Assembly (NCBI RefSeq): GCF_003073045.1
Contig: NC_037590.1
Span: forward strand, 7,032,016 to 7,096,015
Reading direction: 5' to 3'
DNA: 64,000 nt
Source of the DNA: Pomacea canaliculata
Taxonomy: Eukaryota > Mollusca > Gastropoda > Architaenioglossa > Ampullariidae
The notes beneath the pieces are model-generated. The model made no database searches. It was not told the origin of the DNA and saw nothing but the letters and a program-made list of their open reading frames with translations. Positions within the stretch are counted from its first letter, which is position 1. Each line of letters opens with the position of its first letter. This document shows, piece after piece, positions 29,485 through 41,014 of the stretch. The position numbers and the translations under genes were made by a program.

Positions 29485-29734
29485 CAGTGGCGTAGGAAGA
29501 TGTTCGGCGTTGGGGGGGCAAACTCCCTGCTGACAGTGAACGGCGTTCGCACTCGCACGGTGATGATCGTCTCCTCTCTACGTTCCCCTACCTTTCTTCT
29601 GTTCTTTGCTCTTTGTGAGGAATTACGTCTCAAATATTGGGGGGGCAAAAGGATATTCCTGCCCCCCCCCCCCTGTATTTTCCTTGGGGGGGGGGGCGGC
29701 TGCCCCCGCTGCCCCCCTGGTTCCTACGCCACTG
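29485..29734. mobile_element. Short hAT-like inverted-repeat element
   Basis: A 250-bp element with ends CAGTGGCGTAGGAA and the complement of TTCCTACGCCACTG, continuing into G-rich and C-rich inner arms (GGGGGGGCA and TGCCCCCC). The flanks share AATGA on each side, perhaps part of a longer target duplication. CAGTGGCGTAG ends are typical of hAT-type elements. No transposase is present. It contains long G and C homopolymers, which are prone to assembly error. Confidence 0.75.
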
Positions 29735-30033
29735 AATGATTCAATAGTGGGTGGGTGGTTGATATTATTGGCGGAGGTTTATGCACAGAGCATTTACAAG
29801 GGACATAAATGATTAAAGGTTCATCTAAAATATAGATATAGAACCTACGAGAAGGGCTAAAACATTTTGTACAAAGCTAACAAAGAATATTTATAACACG
29901 AAAGAACGGAATTTTGTCATTTTAATCAAGAACTAGTGATGAGAAATATTTTAGAGAAGCGATGAACGCATTTATATCTGAAGAGCTTATAAAAAGATCC
30001 AAACTTAATAAATTGCGTCTGCTCTCACATCAG

Positions 30034-33000
30034 CAACAGACGACCTGATGAAAGACGAAACTCACAGCTTTATTAGAGTCGACTTAGACATGGTCTTCGA
30101 CATCGGTCAATGGGAGATAATCACGAATCTGTAAGTATAGAGCAGTTCTTGTTTACTTCCCTTTCTGTAACTCATCACGAACTGAGTCCTGTATGGTATA
30201 GAGTAAAACAACAGAATGCGTACTGTAAATGCAGTAACGTGTGAGGAAAATGTTTATTCTCAGAATAAAAAGAAGCAGATATTTCTCATGTTATAAATGC
30301 TTTTGGTGTAATATTTATTGTGCGTTTATTTTTATTTAATTTCTTTCCTGTAATTGTCTGTCCTTTAGCAACAAAAGCTACAGCTTAAGTCCATCTTTCC
30401 AAGCTCGTCCTCCGAGAGGAAGCCTCAGGAAAGCCAATGATAGACCCAGGCGACAGGCAATCAAACATGGAGTTCAAGGGGCTAAGCCTTGGACCAACAA
30501 TGTCATTCCGTACGAGATTGATTATAGAGATTTCTGTGAGTAAGAAGTGAATTGGAATGGAAAGTAACCGGGGTCAGGGGTTATATGTACTGAGAATTAG
30601 CAAGCAGTCATGCTGTAGCATTTCAGTTGCTTATGACAGTGAGTTGAAGATGGTAGTCAGCAAAAATAGTTAATACATGGCAGAGATTTTACTATAATCA
30701 CCGTTTTACAGCTTCTGAGTCCACTCTTATTAGAAGTCACAGTTCATTCACCCGTTTCTGGTTTTATTTGAGGGTGACTTTTGGCGTTAGTGTGTCTTTA
30801 TGTACATGTGTGTTTCTATGGATATGTATAAGCACACATAACTGCGTGCGTGAAAATTTGTCAATGCATGAGTGTATGAGTAAGCGCATGTTCATAGGGA
30901 AGGAAAAGTGTGTATATGTGTGTGTGCATGACAGCAATAATTTCCTTTTAACAAGCCTCCCTTAATAAAGTTTTACATGTCTTGTCTTTGTTCACGGATT
31001 TTAGATGGCCGAGGCCTGCAGATAATCTACGATGCCATGGACTACTGGATGAGGTTCACTTGCTTATCTTTCATCCCAGCCACGTTCAACCACAAGAACA
31101 AAATTCGCTTTATAGATGGCGACGGGTAAGTTAATATGAATATCAGCTAGTTGCTTCCATCTTACACATACCTGACTTCAATTGGCACTTTCCTGAACTG
31201 TAGAGCTATATTGCTTATACTGTTCGGCATCTTTCTGGAAATCATCATGCGAGAAAGCCTTTATGACCATCACATGTCCCTTTTCATCGGTGAGAAGCAA
31301 ACTATATTGGCCTGATGGAAGGCACAACCAATAAACTGCAAGAAGTTACCAATAAACTGACAGACAGTGCAAATACGTATAGCATGGAGACCAGCATGTC
31401 AAGAGAACTTGGGAACTTCCCTTTCTAAAGTTGCCTGCTCCACGATAGACCTCCACATCAGGATTACAACAGCAACGACAGCAATAGACAGGATGTGACA
31501 AAGTAATACAATAAGGTTTGCTACCACATACAGACTATACAAGACTATTCCTCGTCGTTCTCATTCTTGCCTGTTTCTTTGTTCTTATTTTACAGATGCT
31601 GGTCACATGTTGGTATGCTTGGCGGCAGACAAGCGGTGTCGTTAGGACGAGGATGTTTACATGTAAGCGCCAAAAGAACTGTATAAATATATTCACTGAG
31701 TTGAACAATGGATATAATGTAAGGAAGTGTGGTATCATCATTATCGTCATTGCCATTATCACCAGCACATCAGCAGCAAACACAGCATCACCTTTGCTTT
31801 TGTTTTAAAGGTTACACCTAGGATGAGTCTGTCATTTAAATTATAAAAAAGACAAAGTCACACCCACCAAACTTATTTCTAGGTATGCAAATATTCACAA
31901 TACCTTAACTGCGATCTCGTTCTTGACATATGGAAGGAAAAAGGTGACTTCCTCTTTTAAGACGAAATAAGTTCCTTTAAATACATGTAGTTACGAGGAA
32001 ATATCAGTCTACATAAGGATCATATTTATAAACACACATCAGCAACACAGACTGGAGGCACCGCTGACTGTGACCCCGTGGATCCTACTACAATACTTAC
32101 TGGTGACTGTGACCCGTGGATCCTACCACAATACTTACTGGTGACTGTGACCCGTGGATCTTACTACAATACTTACTGGTGACTGTGACCCGTGGATCTT
32201 ACTACAATACTTACTGGTGACTGTGACCCGTGGATCCTACTACAATACTTACTGGTGACTGGTTCGTGCACCATGTGACGTACTCTGGAGGTACAGAGAC
32301 TGAAATACATGGATCCTAGTGTGACACACAGAATATACTGACGACTGTGGATTCCTCTGTGACGGGCAACTGACGGACTGTTGACGGACCCATTGATTTT
32401 GCGATGACACGTAACTAAGGTACACACTACTGATAGTGATTGTGACACATGGACCCTGTCGTCTTCTTGTTGCGCATGCGTGCTCCGTGCTGGTGGCAGC
32501 CAGGGGTCGTGGCTCACGAACTGGGACACGTCATCGGCTTTTTTCACCAGCAGTCGAGGCCAGATCGCGACGAATACATTCGCATCCACTACGAGAACAT
32601 CGCTAACCATCTGAAGGACAGCTTCACGAAGTTAAGTTGGGACAGAATCGCCGATCTCGGTGTTCCCTACGATTACCTCAGCATCATGCACTATGGAAGC
32701 AGGGTAAGACCCAGTGTTCAGCATGAACTGTTTCCGGTAACTGTATCACATCCATCTGTTCATTTTGTCCACCTGATGATCGTTAATAACAGTGTGACTT
32801 GTCGATTCGCAATTTTGTTTCGCAGGCTTTCTCGTATAATGGAAGGATCACTATAGAAACGCGAGATCGCTCCTATCAGAACCTGATCGGTAACAGGGTC
32901 GGCCTCAGCTTCCGCGACATCAAGTCCACCAACCTCCTCTATAACTGCAGGCCGAGTGAGTAAACAAATATCGGTACTGTTCTTCTCTAATTTGTGTTGC

Positions 33001-35541
33001 TCAGTGCTCTTGACCGAGTTTGAAAATATGTTGCTAAAGATTTTTCATATCTTTAAAATCTGTAACCAAACCGTTGCCTTGCCATTTCTATTAGCTGCTG
33101 GACTTTAAAAAGGCTGGTGTCATTAGGCTAAATATACATTTAGAACTAAATTCTTCTTAATGTTTTGATTCAAAAAGCAAATCCCTGTTCACCTGACATA
33201 ATGTTAGTCCTCAGATACGCTTAATTAAACCATGGTTCCAGTTCTCCCATTGGCTGAGGTCTTCACAACATCAGCGCATCCATGTACAATCCTGATTTGT
33301 ATTTGTGATGTCTGAGAATGGAAAAGAAGGGGGATTTTAGAAAATAGTAGTTTGCAGTGCTTTCATCAGTGATCAGAAAATAACTGCACCTTGCTAGTTT
33401 TTAAGATCAATGATGCATAATTTCACGACTAATAGGTAATTTTTCTTGCCAACAGTCTCTTGCCACCTGCGAGATGACGACTGTCCAGGTGAGGGGTTCG
33501 TCAGCAAGGACTGCAGCTGCTGGTGCCCCTCTTACTCGAGTGACAGGAGAAACCCTTACGTTGTCTGCACGCCAGGGGGCGAAGACGGCGACAAAAACAT
33601 TGATAGACATGGGATAGCTGGTGAGAATCGGGAGGGCTAGAAAAATTTACTGTCGAGGGAGGCGGACTTGGTGACTAGAATAACTGAGTGTTTGGAGACT
33701 TGGTGATATACAATAGTTTAGTGTTTTAGGTAGTTCGAGAACTCATTTACTACTCTATATCTGTTTGAGCTTATTTATTTGTTTATTTATCGTCTTGTCT
33801 CTTATCTCTGTCTACAAAAAGATGATACCTTTATCGAACATTGCATCTAATAGTCATGGAAGGTTGAATGCACCTTTTGCGGGTTGATGTTGTAGCGCAG
33901 GACCAGTGCTTTGATCAACACAAAGACTGCGATTACTGGAGGAACGAGGGACACTGCACATCCACTTCTTTTGGCTCATACATGGCCACCAACTGCAGAC
34001 GTTCCTGTGGGCTTTGCAAAACCTGTATGTATAATACTTACACTGTTGTGGGTGCTCTTAAAGATCTAGTGAGGTGCTAAATTTACACACGCCTTTGACT
34101 CCGTAGTCAGGGAAACCATCTGGAGGTTGATGCAGTACTACGCGTGTGCGGACGTTTTGTCGACTGGACGTTTCGCCGCCGGACGTTTCGGAGTCGGACG
34201 TTTTGCCGACCGGCGTTTCGCCGCCGGACGTTTCGTCGCATTATGTCAGAGAGAGAGAGCTTACTTACTTCTCAAAGAATGAAAGTAACTACTAGATTAC
34301 ACAATAATTCTTTATTTCAAACAAATTTTACACACAGACTTCACAGACAGTTCACTTTGATTGTCACAGATTATGCGCAACAGCTTTTAGAAAAAACATT
34401 GATACAATGGCGAGAGAAATGTGTGAGCTAACGGTTCACATGAGGAGGGATAGTGAGAGAGAGTTCACTGATACATTGATACAATGGCGAGAGAAATGTG
34501 TGAGCGAAGGGGCGTCCCACACTTGACTTCGGCTAAAGGTCCCGCGTGAAATGCCGAAATGAAGTGCCCCGCGCCGAAACGTCCGGCGGCGAAACGCCGG
34601 TCGGCAAATGGTCCGACTCCGAAACGTCCGGTGGCGAAACGTCCTGTCGGCAAAACGTCCGGCTCCGAAACGTCCGGCGGCGAAACGTCCGTCGGCGAAA
34701 AGTCCGTGTACCGTACTACGGATTTCCACCACAGTTCTTTGTCTAACAGACGATGATCTTTATTGAGCAATGAGAATAACACTGAACTTTTATCTCACCA
34801 CACTTTGCGGATCCTGTTCTATTTCATGGAGGGTTTAATGCACCTTTAACGGATTGATGTTGTAGCACAGGACCAGTGCTTTGATGAACACAAAGACTGC
34901 GATTACTGGAAGAACGAGGGACACTGCGGATCGTCTTCTTTCAGTTCATACATGGCCACTTACTGCAGACGTTCCTGCGGGCTTTGCCAAACTTGTAGGT
35001 GCCATACTTTTACAGCCAGAGCCGTTCTTCAAGGTTTAATGAGGAGTAAAATTTATAATTCTTATAAAACATCACCATGCACAGAAAGAGGTCAGGTACA
35101 CAGAATTGTAATTGAATACGTTTATACTGTGAAGTCTTAAAATCATTTGTTAATAAGGAGTCTCTGTGTACAAACGTGACGTCACGATTTTGACTTCTTT
35201 CTGTGCATGTTAAAAGGCTTCTGTCTCGAGAGTGGAAGGAAGGGTAATTACCCAGAGCTGGGATATAGTATCTTGGACTGAGATTTACATAGACATTTAA
35301 AAACAGTTTGCCCCCCACTTAAAAGTAGGTAGCTTATTTTCTGGTTTCTGAATTTCCAGCTACTGACTCACCTACTCTGCGAGTGACCACCCCTGAGCCG
35401 CTGGCGCCATGTGAAGTGAACTGCCATGACAGGCATGCAATGTGCCAGACGTGGGCACGAAGAGGAGAGTGTGCCATCACATCTGACTACATGCTCCAGT
35501 ACTGTCGAAGAGCGTGTGATGTCTGCTGCTCCTCGAAATAA
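30034..35541 (+). CDS. Astacin-family zinc metalloprotease with three ShK domains (5' end not found)
   Basis: Ten exons: 30034-30130, 30369-30535, 31005-31125, 31596-31662, 32500-32703, 32826-32955, 33456-33620, 33896-34024, 34866-34994 and 35360-35541 (TAA). Junctions are GT-AG and phases agree; at least 463 residues. Order: propeptide part with a basic cleavage site (RPRRQA); astacin domain starting near PWTNNVIPYEI; zinc motif HELGHVIGFFHQQSRPDRD (exon 5); Met-turn SIMHYGS; end RDIKSTNLLYNC; a six-cysteine linker with DCSCWCP; then three ShK domains (CFDQHKDCDYW..., CFDEHKDCDYW..., and a diverged NCHDRHAMCQTWARRGEC). It should be a secreted endopeptidase. Family members usually have Glu right after the third zinc His; here it is Gln. 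AATAAA lies at 36007-36012. The signal-peptide exon is missing from the model. Confidence 0.9.
32066..32260 (+). repeat. 38-bp minisatellite, about five units, in an astacin intron
   Basis: The unit GACTGTGACCCGTGGATCCT then ACTACAATACTTACTGGT repeats about five times with few changes (one extra C in the first unit; C/T variation in GGATCCT/GGATCTT). It lies in the intron between exons 31596-31662 and 32500-32703. High similarity between units suggests recent expansion. Confidence 0.9.
33846..35052 (+). repeat. Tandem duplication of a ShK exon with flanking intron
   Basis: Segments 33846-34085 and about 34829-35052 are alike across exon and both flanks: the lead-in (GGTTGATGTTGTAG against GGATTGATGTTGTAG), the whole 129-nt ShK exon, and downstream intron. 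The encoded domains differ at about nine of 43 residues. The copies are now separated by the 570-bp inverted-repeat element at 34143-34712. Confidence 0.9.
34143..34712. mobile_element. 570-bp inverted-repeat element with 8-bp target duplication
   Basis: Flanked by the perfect 8-bp repeat GTACTACG (34135-34142 and 34713-34720). The arms are inverted copies built of short direct units such as GGACGTTTCGCCGCC, so the left arm (34143-34232) and the longer right arm (34555-34712) can pair. The middle holds a 35-bp direct repeat (ATTGATACAATGGCGAGAGA...) at about 34399-34433 and 34474-34508. Eight-base duplications fit hAT or P type elements; the class is not settled. No transposase is encoded; open frames in the arms are artefacts of the repeat. 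Confidence 0.85.
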
Positions 35542-36832
35542 GCAAGATTACATATAACAACAACAGCGACATCGTGCATGCGCACTGCACAGCTTGCCCC
35601 AAGGACCTTCTGTCTAAGAAGATAAATGTGTCTTTGCCGGAACTGCACTCATGTAAACACGTCAACGAGGAAAGAGTTGTTCACAATGGGAGCCTGGGAT
35701 GATCCCCGAATGGTTAAAGATATTTTTGGTTGCTTAAGATGACAGTCCAGTCACACCAGCTTGTTTCAAGATAAGTAGCAAACTTGAAGGCTTGCGATGG
35801 TTGTAAGTGTGGAATTTGCAGTTTATGTCCGGTGCTTGTTTAATTCATATTTTTTCCTGCATGGTTCAGACTTTCGCCAGTCGTTGTTGCAATAATCATT
35901 GGTATAATGGTTTTTTAAAATGTGCATGTTTATGTAAAGCAAGGCCTTACAAGAGAATCATGATTTTCTCTTTTGATAATTGTGATTTTTGTGATGTAAT
36001 CAAGTCAATAAACATGTTTTTCGATAAAAGTAGATGCCGTTCTTGATCCCAAACCTCTTGTCAAAACGTATTCATGATTAAATTCAAGAAAAGTTCTTCA
36101 AAAGATGCAGATCAATTATTTGTCTTGAGGGCATGTTGCCGACATTTGCTCCTCGAGGAGTAACAAAGAATGAACTTGGTGGCATGTGCGAAAAATGTTT
36201 TACATCCACACCTTCATAAAGCACTAAATTTCACAAAACGTTTGCTAGAAATCCGAAAACTACGCACTTTGAAGTTACGGAACTGCTTTGGATGAAGATT
36301 CCTTTGTCTTGTTTATCCACATAACTATTGGCATGTTATAGGCTTTTTGATCCATGTAAATATATACGAGCATTCATGTAGCCGACTTCAAAATGCTGAA
36401 CTGGTTTTCTTAAAAAGAGAGGCAAAGCGAAGACCGAGAAGACCCCTCTTTTTCTCTCTCTCTCTCGATGGCATGCCTACTTCTCTGCCTCTATAACATC
36501 GATAGACGATAGCAACATAGTTATTGCCCACATATCTATAGCTACCACTCTTCAAGAAAGTACTTTGCATATGTAAGAAAATGAGCGGGAAAAGGGATCG
36601 GCACACCCATTGCTTATGCTGGTTATATGGACATATCATTAGTCAGCCTTAAGAATAACTGTCGTTTTTTCGGGGAAATCCCATTATACCACACGTCACG
36701 TCATTTCCCGCCACTGATGAAAGTATTAATTCACCCCGTGCAGCACACCTTCGCACTTTCATTCACGGATGTGCACGGAGCACAACTTACTCCTCAGTTT
36801 CTCCTGAACAACGCTGTAGCGGAATCGTAGAA
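35542..36832. other. Astacin 3' UTR, then intergenic
   Basis: The 3' UTR probably ends soon after AATAAA at 36007-36012. The remainder to the first receptor gene shows a short CT repeat near 36450 and no coding content that I recognise. No clear TATA box was found before the ATG at 36833. Confidence 0.45.
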
Positions 36833-39800
36833 ATGTGTCCGACAATAGTGAGTCTTTTTTTTTCTACAATTCCTGAATTTTATTATTTTCATGTTTTTGT
36901 AGATATTGCTTTCTTTAGTCAAAGGTTGATCATTCTTCATGTTGCTGTGGTTGCCGTTCGTAGCTTTATATATTATATTACACATCCAAATATTATATAT
37001 TGCATATTAACTGCAAAATATTCCTTTTCTGTGTGTTCTCATTCACTCATTTCTTTCCTGTGTAGAGTTTCATGTTGTGCAAAGTTTGCTATCCTTGAAG
37101 AAATATCTTTACAGCTGTCACTTTAAGGTTGTAAGAGGAGTAGCAATGATGTATGGATGCTGTAGTCTGAGCCTACAAACAGAATCTTGAATGGTTTTGA
37201 CATCACTTGTCAGTTGACTCCGGTTTATATGTTACTACTCCACTCTATTTCTCACTTTCTCTTTATGCGTTTGTGGTGGGTGTGCGTCGCTCTGTCTCTC
37301 AGTGGTGCAAATCAGTTAAGTGCTCACAAAACTATTTTCTGGTCCAAAAATAAAAGTCTGTTGTATGCGACAGGTACATCTGACATACCTGACATTGTTC
37401 GTGGCACACATCACTACACTTTGTGGCGGTTCCACAAGTCCGAGCTGGGACAACTGCTACGGTCGCCACTGCGAAGTGGGAGAGTACTGCGGCTTGCACG
37501 AACCATTCCGGAGTTGTCGCCCTTGCACAGTCGTCGCCGTCTGGTGCGACAACACGAAGTTTGTGGAGGAGAACTTCTCCCCGTGTCTGCAGACATGCAA
37601 GAGTGAGTCTCTAAAGTCTGTTTAAGTCTTGCTGATCATAAAAGAGCATAGCGATGACTGAGACCAAAATGAAGACGATGATCAAAGCCTCCATGACGAT
37701 GACAATAGAAATGTAGCTTTAGTAGCGGAGAATGCGAAATATTTGACTGGTGGGAGAAAAACAATTGAGGAGGATATTCGCGTAGTGCATTGGCAAAGAA
37801 TTCACGGATGTTCATCAACTGTTACAGATAGATGAGCCAACTAAATGAAAGTCAGTTGCTGGAGACAGATAAACCATTTACAAGAGCATTACATTTAGAG
37901 ATAGACGCATCAATCATATAAAAGAGAATATTGAAAGAGGAACCTATTAACAAACATTTACATTTGGATGCAATGAACCAGTCACATGATCGTCAACTAC
38001 TACAGACGAACCAATTACATGAACGAGGATTGTTAGAGATAGACCTACAAACCAAAATAACAATGTGGATATGGATAATATATATATATATTCAACTGTG
38101 CTTATCAATAATAATCTCTAATCATCACATGCTTTCCTGTCTTTGTGTGTGTTTTACAGTCCTCTTGTTGGAGTTACAGACTTCTCAGATTAGCAAAAAA
38201 ATACGCGAGCTACAGAAAAAAGAAGGAACTGAAGGTGAACATTTGCAAATACCTGACGCCCTCTTCTCTCTTTCGCATTTATCGTCTGTCTGTCCTCGGG
38301 TTCTTGTTCACATGAGTCCCATGAGTATATATGTGTGATGTATGTGTGCAGACTGTAGTGTACCGATGTCGTGTTGACCTCTGCCCACCCATGCAAGTTT
38401 ATGAGAAGTATGTTGCTGAATACGAAATATTTCCTGACGTGGTCTGCGACTACGTGCTAGAAATGGAGGGACAAAGCAACTGAAATGCACTTTGACCAGA
38501 AGAGAACGAGCTCAGGTTCTAGTTACGGGCTTCGTGCTCACCTGCTTTATTTAGTAGGAAAGTGCTTCCACCTTGAAGAGATTTCGCACTAGGGGATAGG
38601 GGGACCGGAGTACCCGGAGAAAACCCCCGACGCCCGTCCCTGCGGGTAGGTGTTACATACAGACAGTGTCCAGAGACGAGATGTGAAGCCTGTGTAACCC
38701 ACAAATAAATCTGTAGTCTTCATTCAGTGTGTTTAGTCAGTCGCAGTTTAAACACACATAATGCTTTGGCCTTAGTCGTCATTGTAATTCAGCTAATGAT
38801 TACGGGAAAGCCCGTAAGGGTAAACGGATCTGCGTCTGGTCATCATTACGTGGTGGTCATAATGAGCCATGTGGCTATTACCTCCCCATGCTCACCCAAC
38901 AGCTGCTCTGCAAAAAATAAGTAGCTTATCAGAGGAGAATGATGGTGGAAATAGATTAGAAACTGCCTTTCACATTTAGTACCATAGCAACAGTAAGACA
39001 CTTATATTCACTGTTCCTGCATCTTTTAGGCTGTGGGACACTTTACCTGACATTTTAACCTTTATGCAACGTGTTCTCGTCCTGCAGAGCCATGCGCTTG
39101 ACTCTGTTTTCCAGATGGAGATACGACAACTTGATTGCTTTTTTGTCTTGCAAAAATACAATGGTAATTTCTAGAAATAGTTCATACAGTTTTACTAATT
39201 ATTGCAGTCAATATTGCTTCTCACTGGCTTGCGTAAAATTCAGCTCGACAAGTAAACAGGGATCTGTACGGGAATTATGACACACGGGAAAATCCGATTT
39301 GAGCAAGTTTGACTGAGGATGGCGAATGTCTGCTGATGCTAATGTAGTCAACACGGCATTTAAGGCTGCAGGACGACTTTTACTCCAGGCTAAAGTCAAT
39401 AGGAAAACCCGATCTGAGTAAACGTGAGTAAGTATGACTCTGTAGCATTTTCTAATGTAAAACACACGTCATGCACCTTTGATACCTTCGGATAGTGGCA
39501 GTCAAAGGTCATATGACTCAGTGAGAGGAGCGGCTCCGTATGATGTCTTGGCTTGTTTTTAAGTTTTTGTCGCCCACAAGAATTTTTTCGTTGATGAAGC
39601 ACAGTCGACAGATGTGACAAAGAGACAACAATCATAATTTCAACCAAAATACACATCACCCGAGCTGTATCAACCTCCAGTCTGTTGAATTGACTCCGCC
39701 ATGACCATACCCTCCCACGTAAAACAACATCATCCCAACACCAAAAGTCGAGGATTTTATTATGGCTGAACCTTGTCTCTCCACAGTGGTCGAGCTGTCT

Positions 39801-41014
39801 AAAACAGATGCAAGGCAACAGAAGGGGGTGTGTTCTTACTCGGGACTCTGACAATAACAATATCCTGCACCAACTCGTCCTGTCCAAATCAGCTCTGGCT
39901 TCTCTCTTCACTGGCTGAGTCCAGTCTGCGGTCTCTGACTATCATTTATTTGCTGTTAACCTTCTAAAATTACTGTAATCGCCTCAGAAATAAGTTTCTT
40001 GCAATATAAAACTCTTTGGCCAAGCTTTGAAAACAAGTCACTCTGTTTCCGGCTAACCTCATCATATAGACTCCATCTCAACCGTCACAGCCTTTACTAT
40101 ACTTTCAAAAGATGGTGTAGCCAAGGGATTTGTGTTATCCACTTACAGATCAAAGATGATATCGAGATATTGATATCTTTTTTTTAGGAACTGATATCAC
40201 CCTCAAGGTTGCAGCTGGAATCCTGGCAGGAATTGTGTTTGTAGCAGTTGTGGTCTTTTGCACGATGAGAGTGCGCCGTCGTCGGGAAGACAACCTCCCG
40301 CTTCAAACAGCCACTGCATGTGAGCTCTTCTTCATTCTCTCACTTTTCGATGATAATGTAGATGATGGACTGTGTCTTGGCTTGGATGAGAGCGGTAGTT
40401 GTCTGTCGACCATTTATTGCTCGGTTGTGTCCGGGTGTGGTCAGATGCCGGAGAACCTGTTTATACGGGAGTGTCACGTGACGTCTGTTCTGTCTGGGAC
40501 GACCTCCCACAACTTATGAAATGGGGGTCAGGAATGTTCCAAGAATTTGACATCTTTGAAACAAATATAAGATACGAACAAGAACTTGTAACAAATATTA
40601 CATCTGAGCTTGTACAGAGCGGCACTCCAACTAAAACCAGGCTCAGAGCGCTTAACAAACACAAAGGACAGACTAAAATCCTGAGGTTCATAATCAGTTG
40701 TAGCCTAGGTGCTTAAAAGTAAAAGACCAAACCATCTTGAAAGCTTCTTTCCTTCCGCAGGTCGACGAAGACGCGGTCTCCGCGCCTTGTGGAACAAACT
40801 TCTCCGCAGCATGAGATGGCCGCGACGTCCACCCCAGTCACCTGTCACCTGCATGAACGACGTCGGCTACACGGTCGTGGCTCCTCCCCCTGATGTACAG
40901 AACCAGAGCGGCGACGACTGCCTGCAAAGTTCAAACAGGCTTGTCATTCCTAATGGTGGAATAGCTCACGATGCTGAAGACACTAAGGACTTCATCCTGA
41001 GTTCTGTCCCCTAA
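36833..41014 (+). CDS. TNFR-like (BCMA/TACI-type) single-domain type I membrane protein, paralogue 1
   Basis: Five exons: 36833-36847 (MCPTI), 37374-37602, 38160-38234, 40188-40319 and 40761-41014 (TAA); phases 0, 1, 1, 1; 234 residues. The signal peptide is split between exons 1 and 2 (VHLTYLTLFVAHITTLCG). The ectodomain has eight Cys: NCYGRHCEVGEYC, SCRPC, VWC and SPCLQTCK. The core C-x3-EY-x8/9-C-x-PC-x(n)-C-x(n)-C-x3-C resembles BCMA and TACI cysteine-rich domains (family call inferred). Exon 3 is a charged, helix-like linker (ISKKIRELQKKEG). Exon 4 holds the span LKVAAGILAGIVFVAVVVF followed by RVRRRR. The tail has an ITIM-like VGYTVV and ends with VIPNGGIAHDAEDTKDF, a motif shared with paralogue 2. 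It could receive a TNF-family ligand; no death domain is present. Confidence 0.72.
38590..38700 (-). mobile_element. SINE-like fragment related to the copy at 26410
   Basis: The plus-strand text GAGACGAGATGTGAAGCC matches GAGACGAGATCTGAACCC of the SINE at 26410-26638 (15 of 18), with similar sequence beside it (ACATACAGAC against ACATGCAGAG). The adjoining GGAGTACCCGGAGAAAACCC is a word I recognise from dispersed animal repeats. No A-box is visible, so the head is truncated. It lies in the intron between exons 3 and 4 of paralogue 1. Confidence 0.4.

Noticed and set aside
32173-32610. 145-codon minus-strand frame
   Set aside because: It overlaps the minisatellite and the astacin zinc-motif exon on the opposite strand; a shadow of both.
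34144-34782. Several Arg/Ser/Pro-rich frames on both strands
   Set aside because: They are translations of the CpG-rich inverted arms of the 570-bp element.
39396-39911. 171-codon open frame on the minus strand in an intron of receptor paralogue 1
   Set aside because: The longest unexplained frame, but no domain, membrane span or repeat pattern is visible and it lies in non-coding sequence of a plus-strand gene. Kept out as a probable chance frame.
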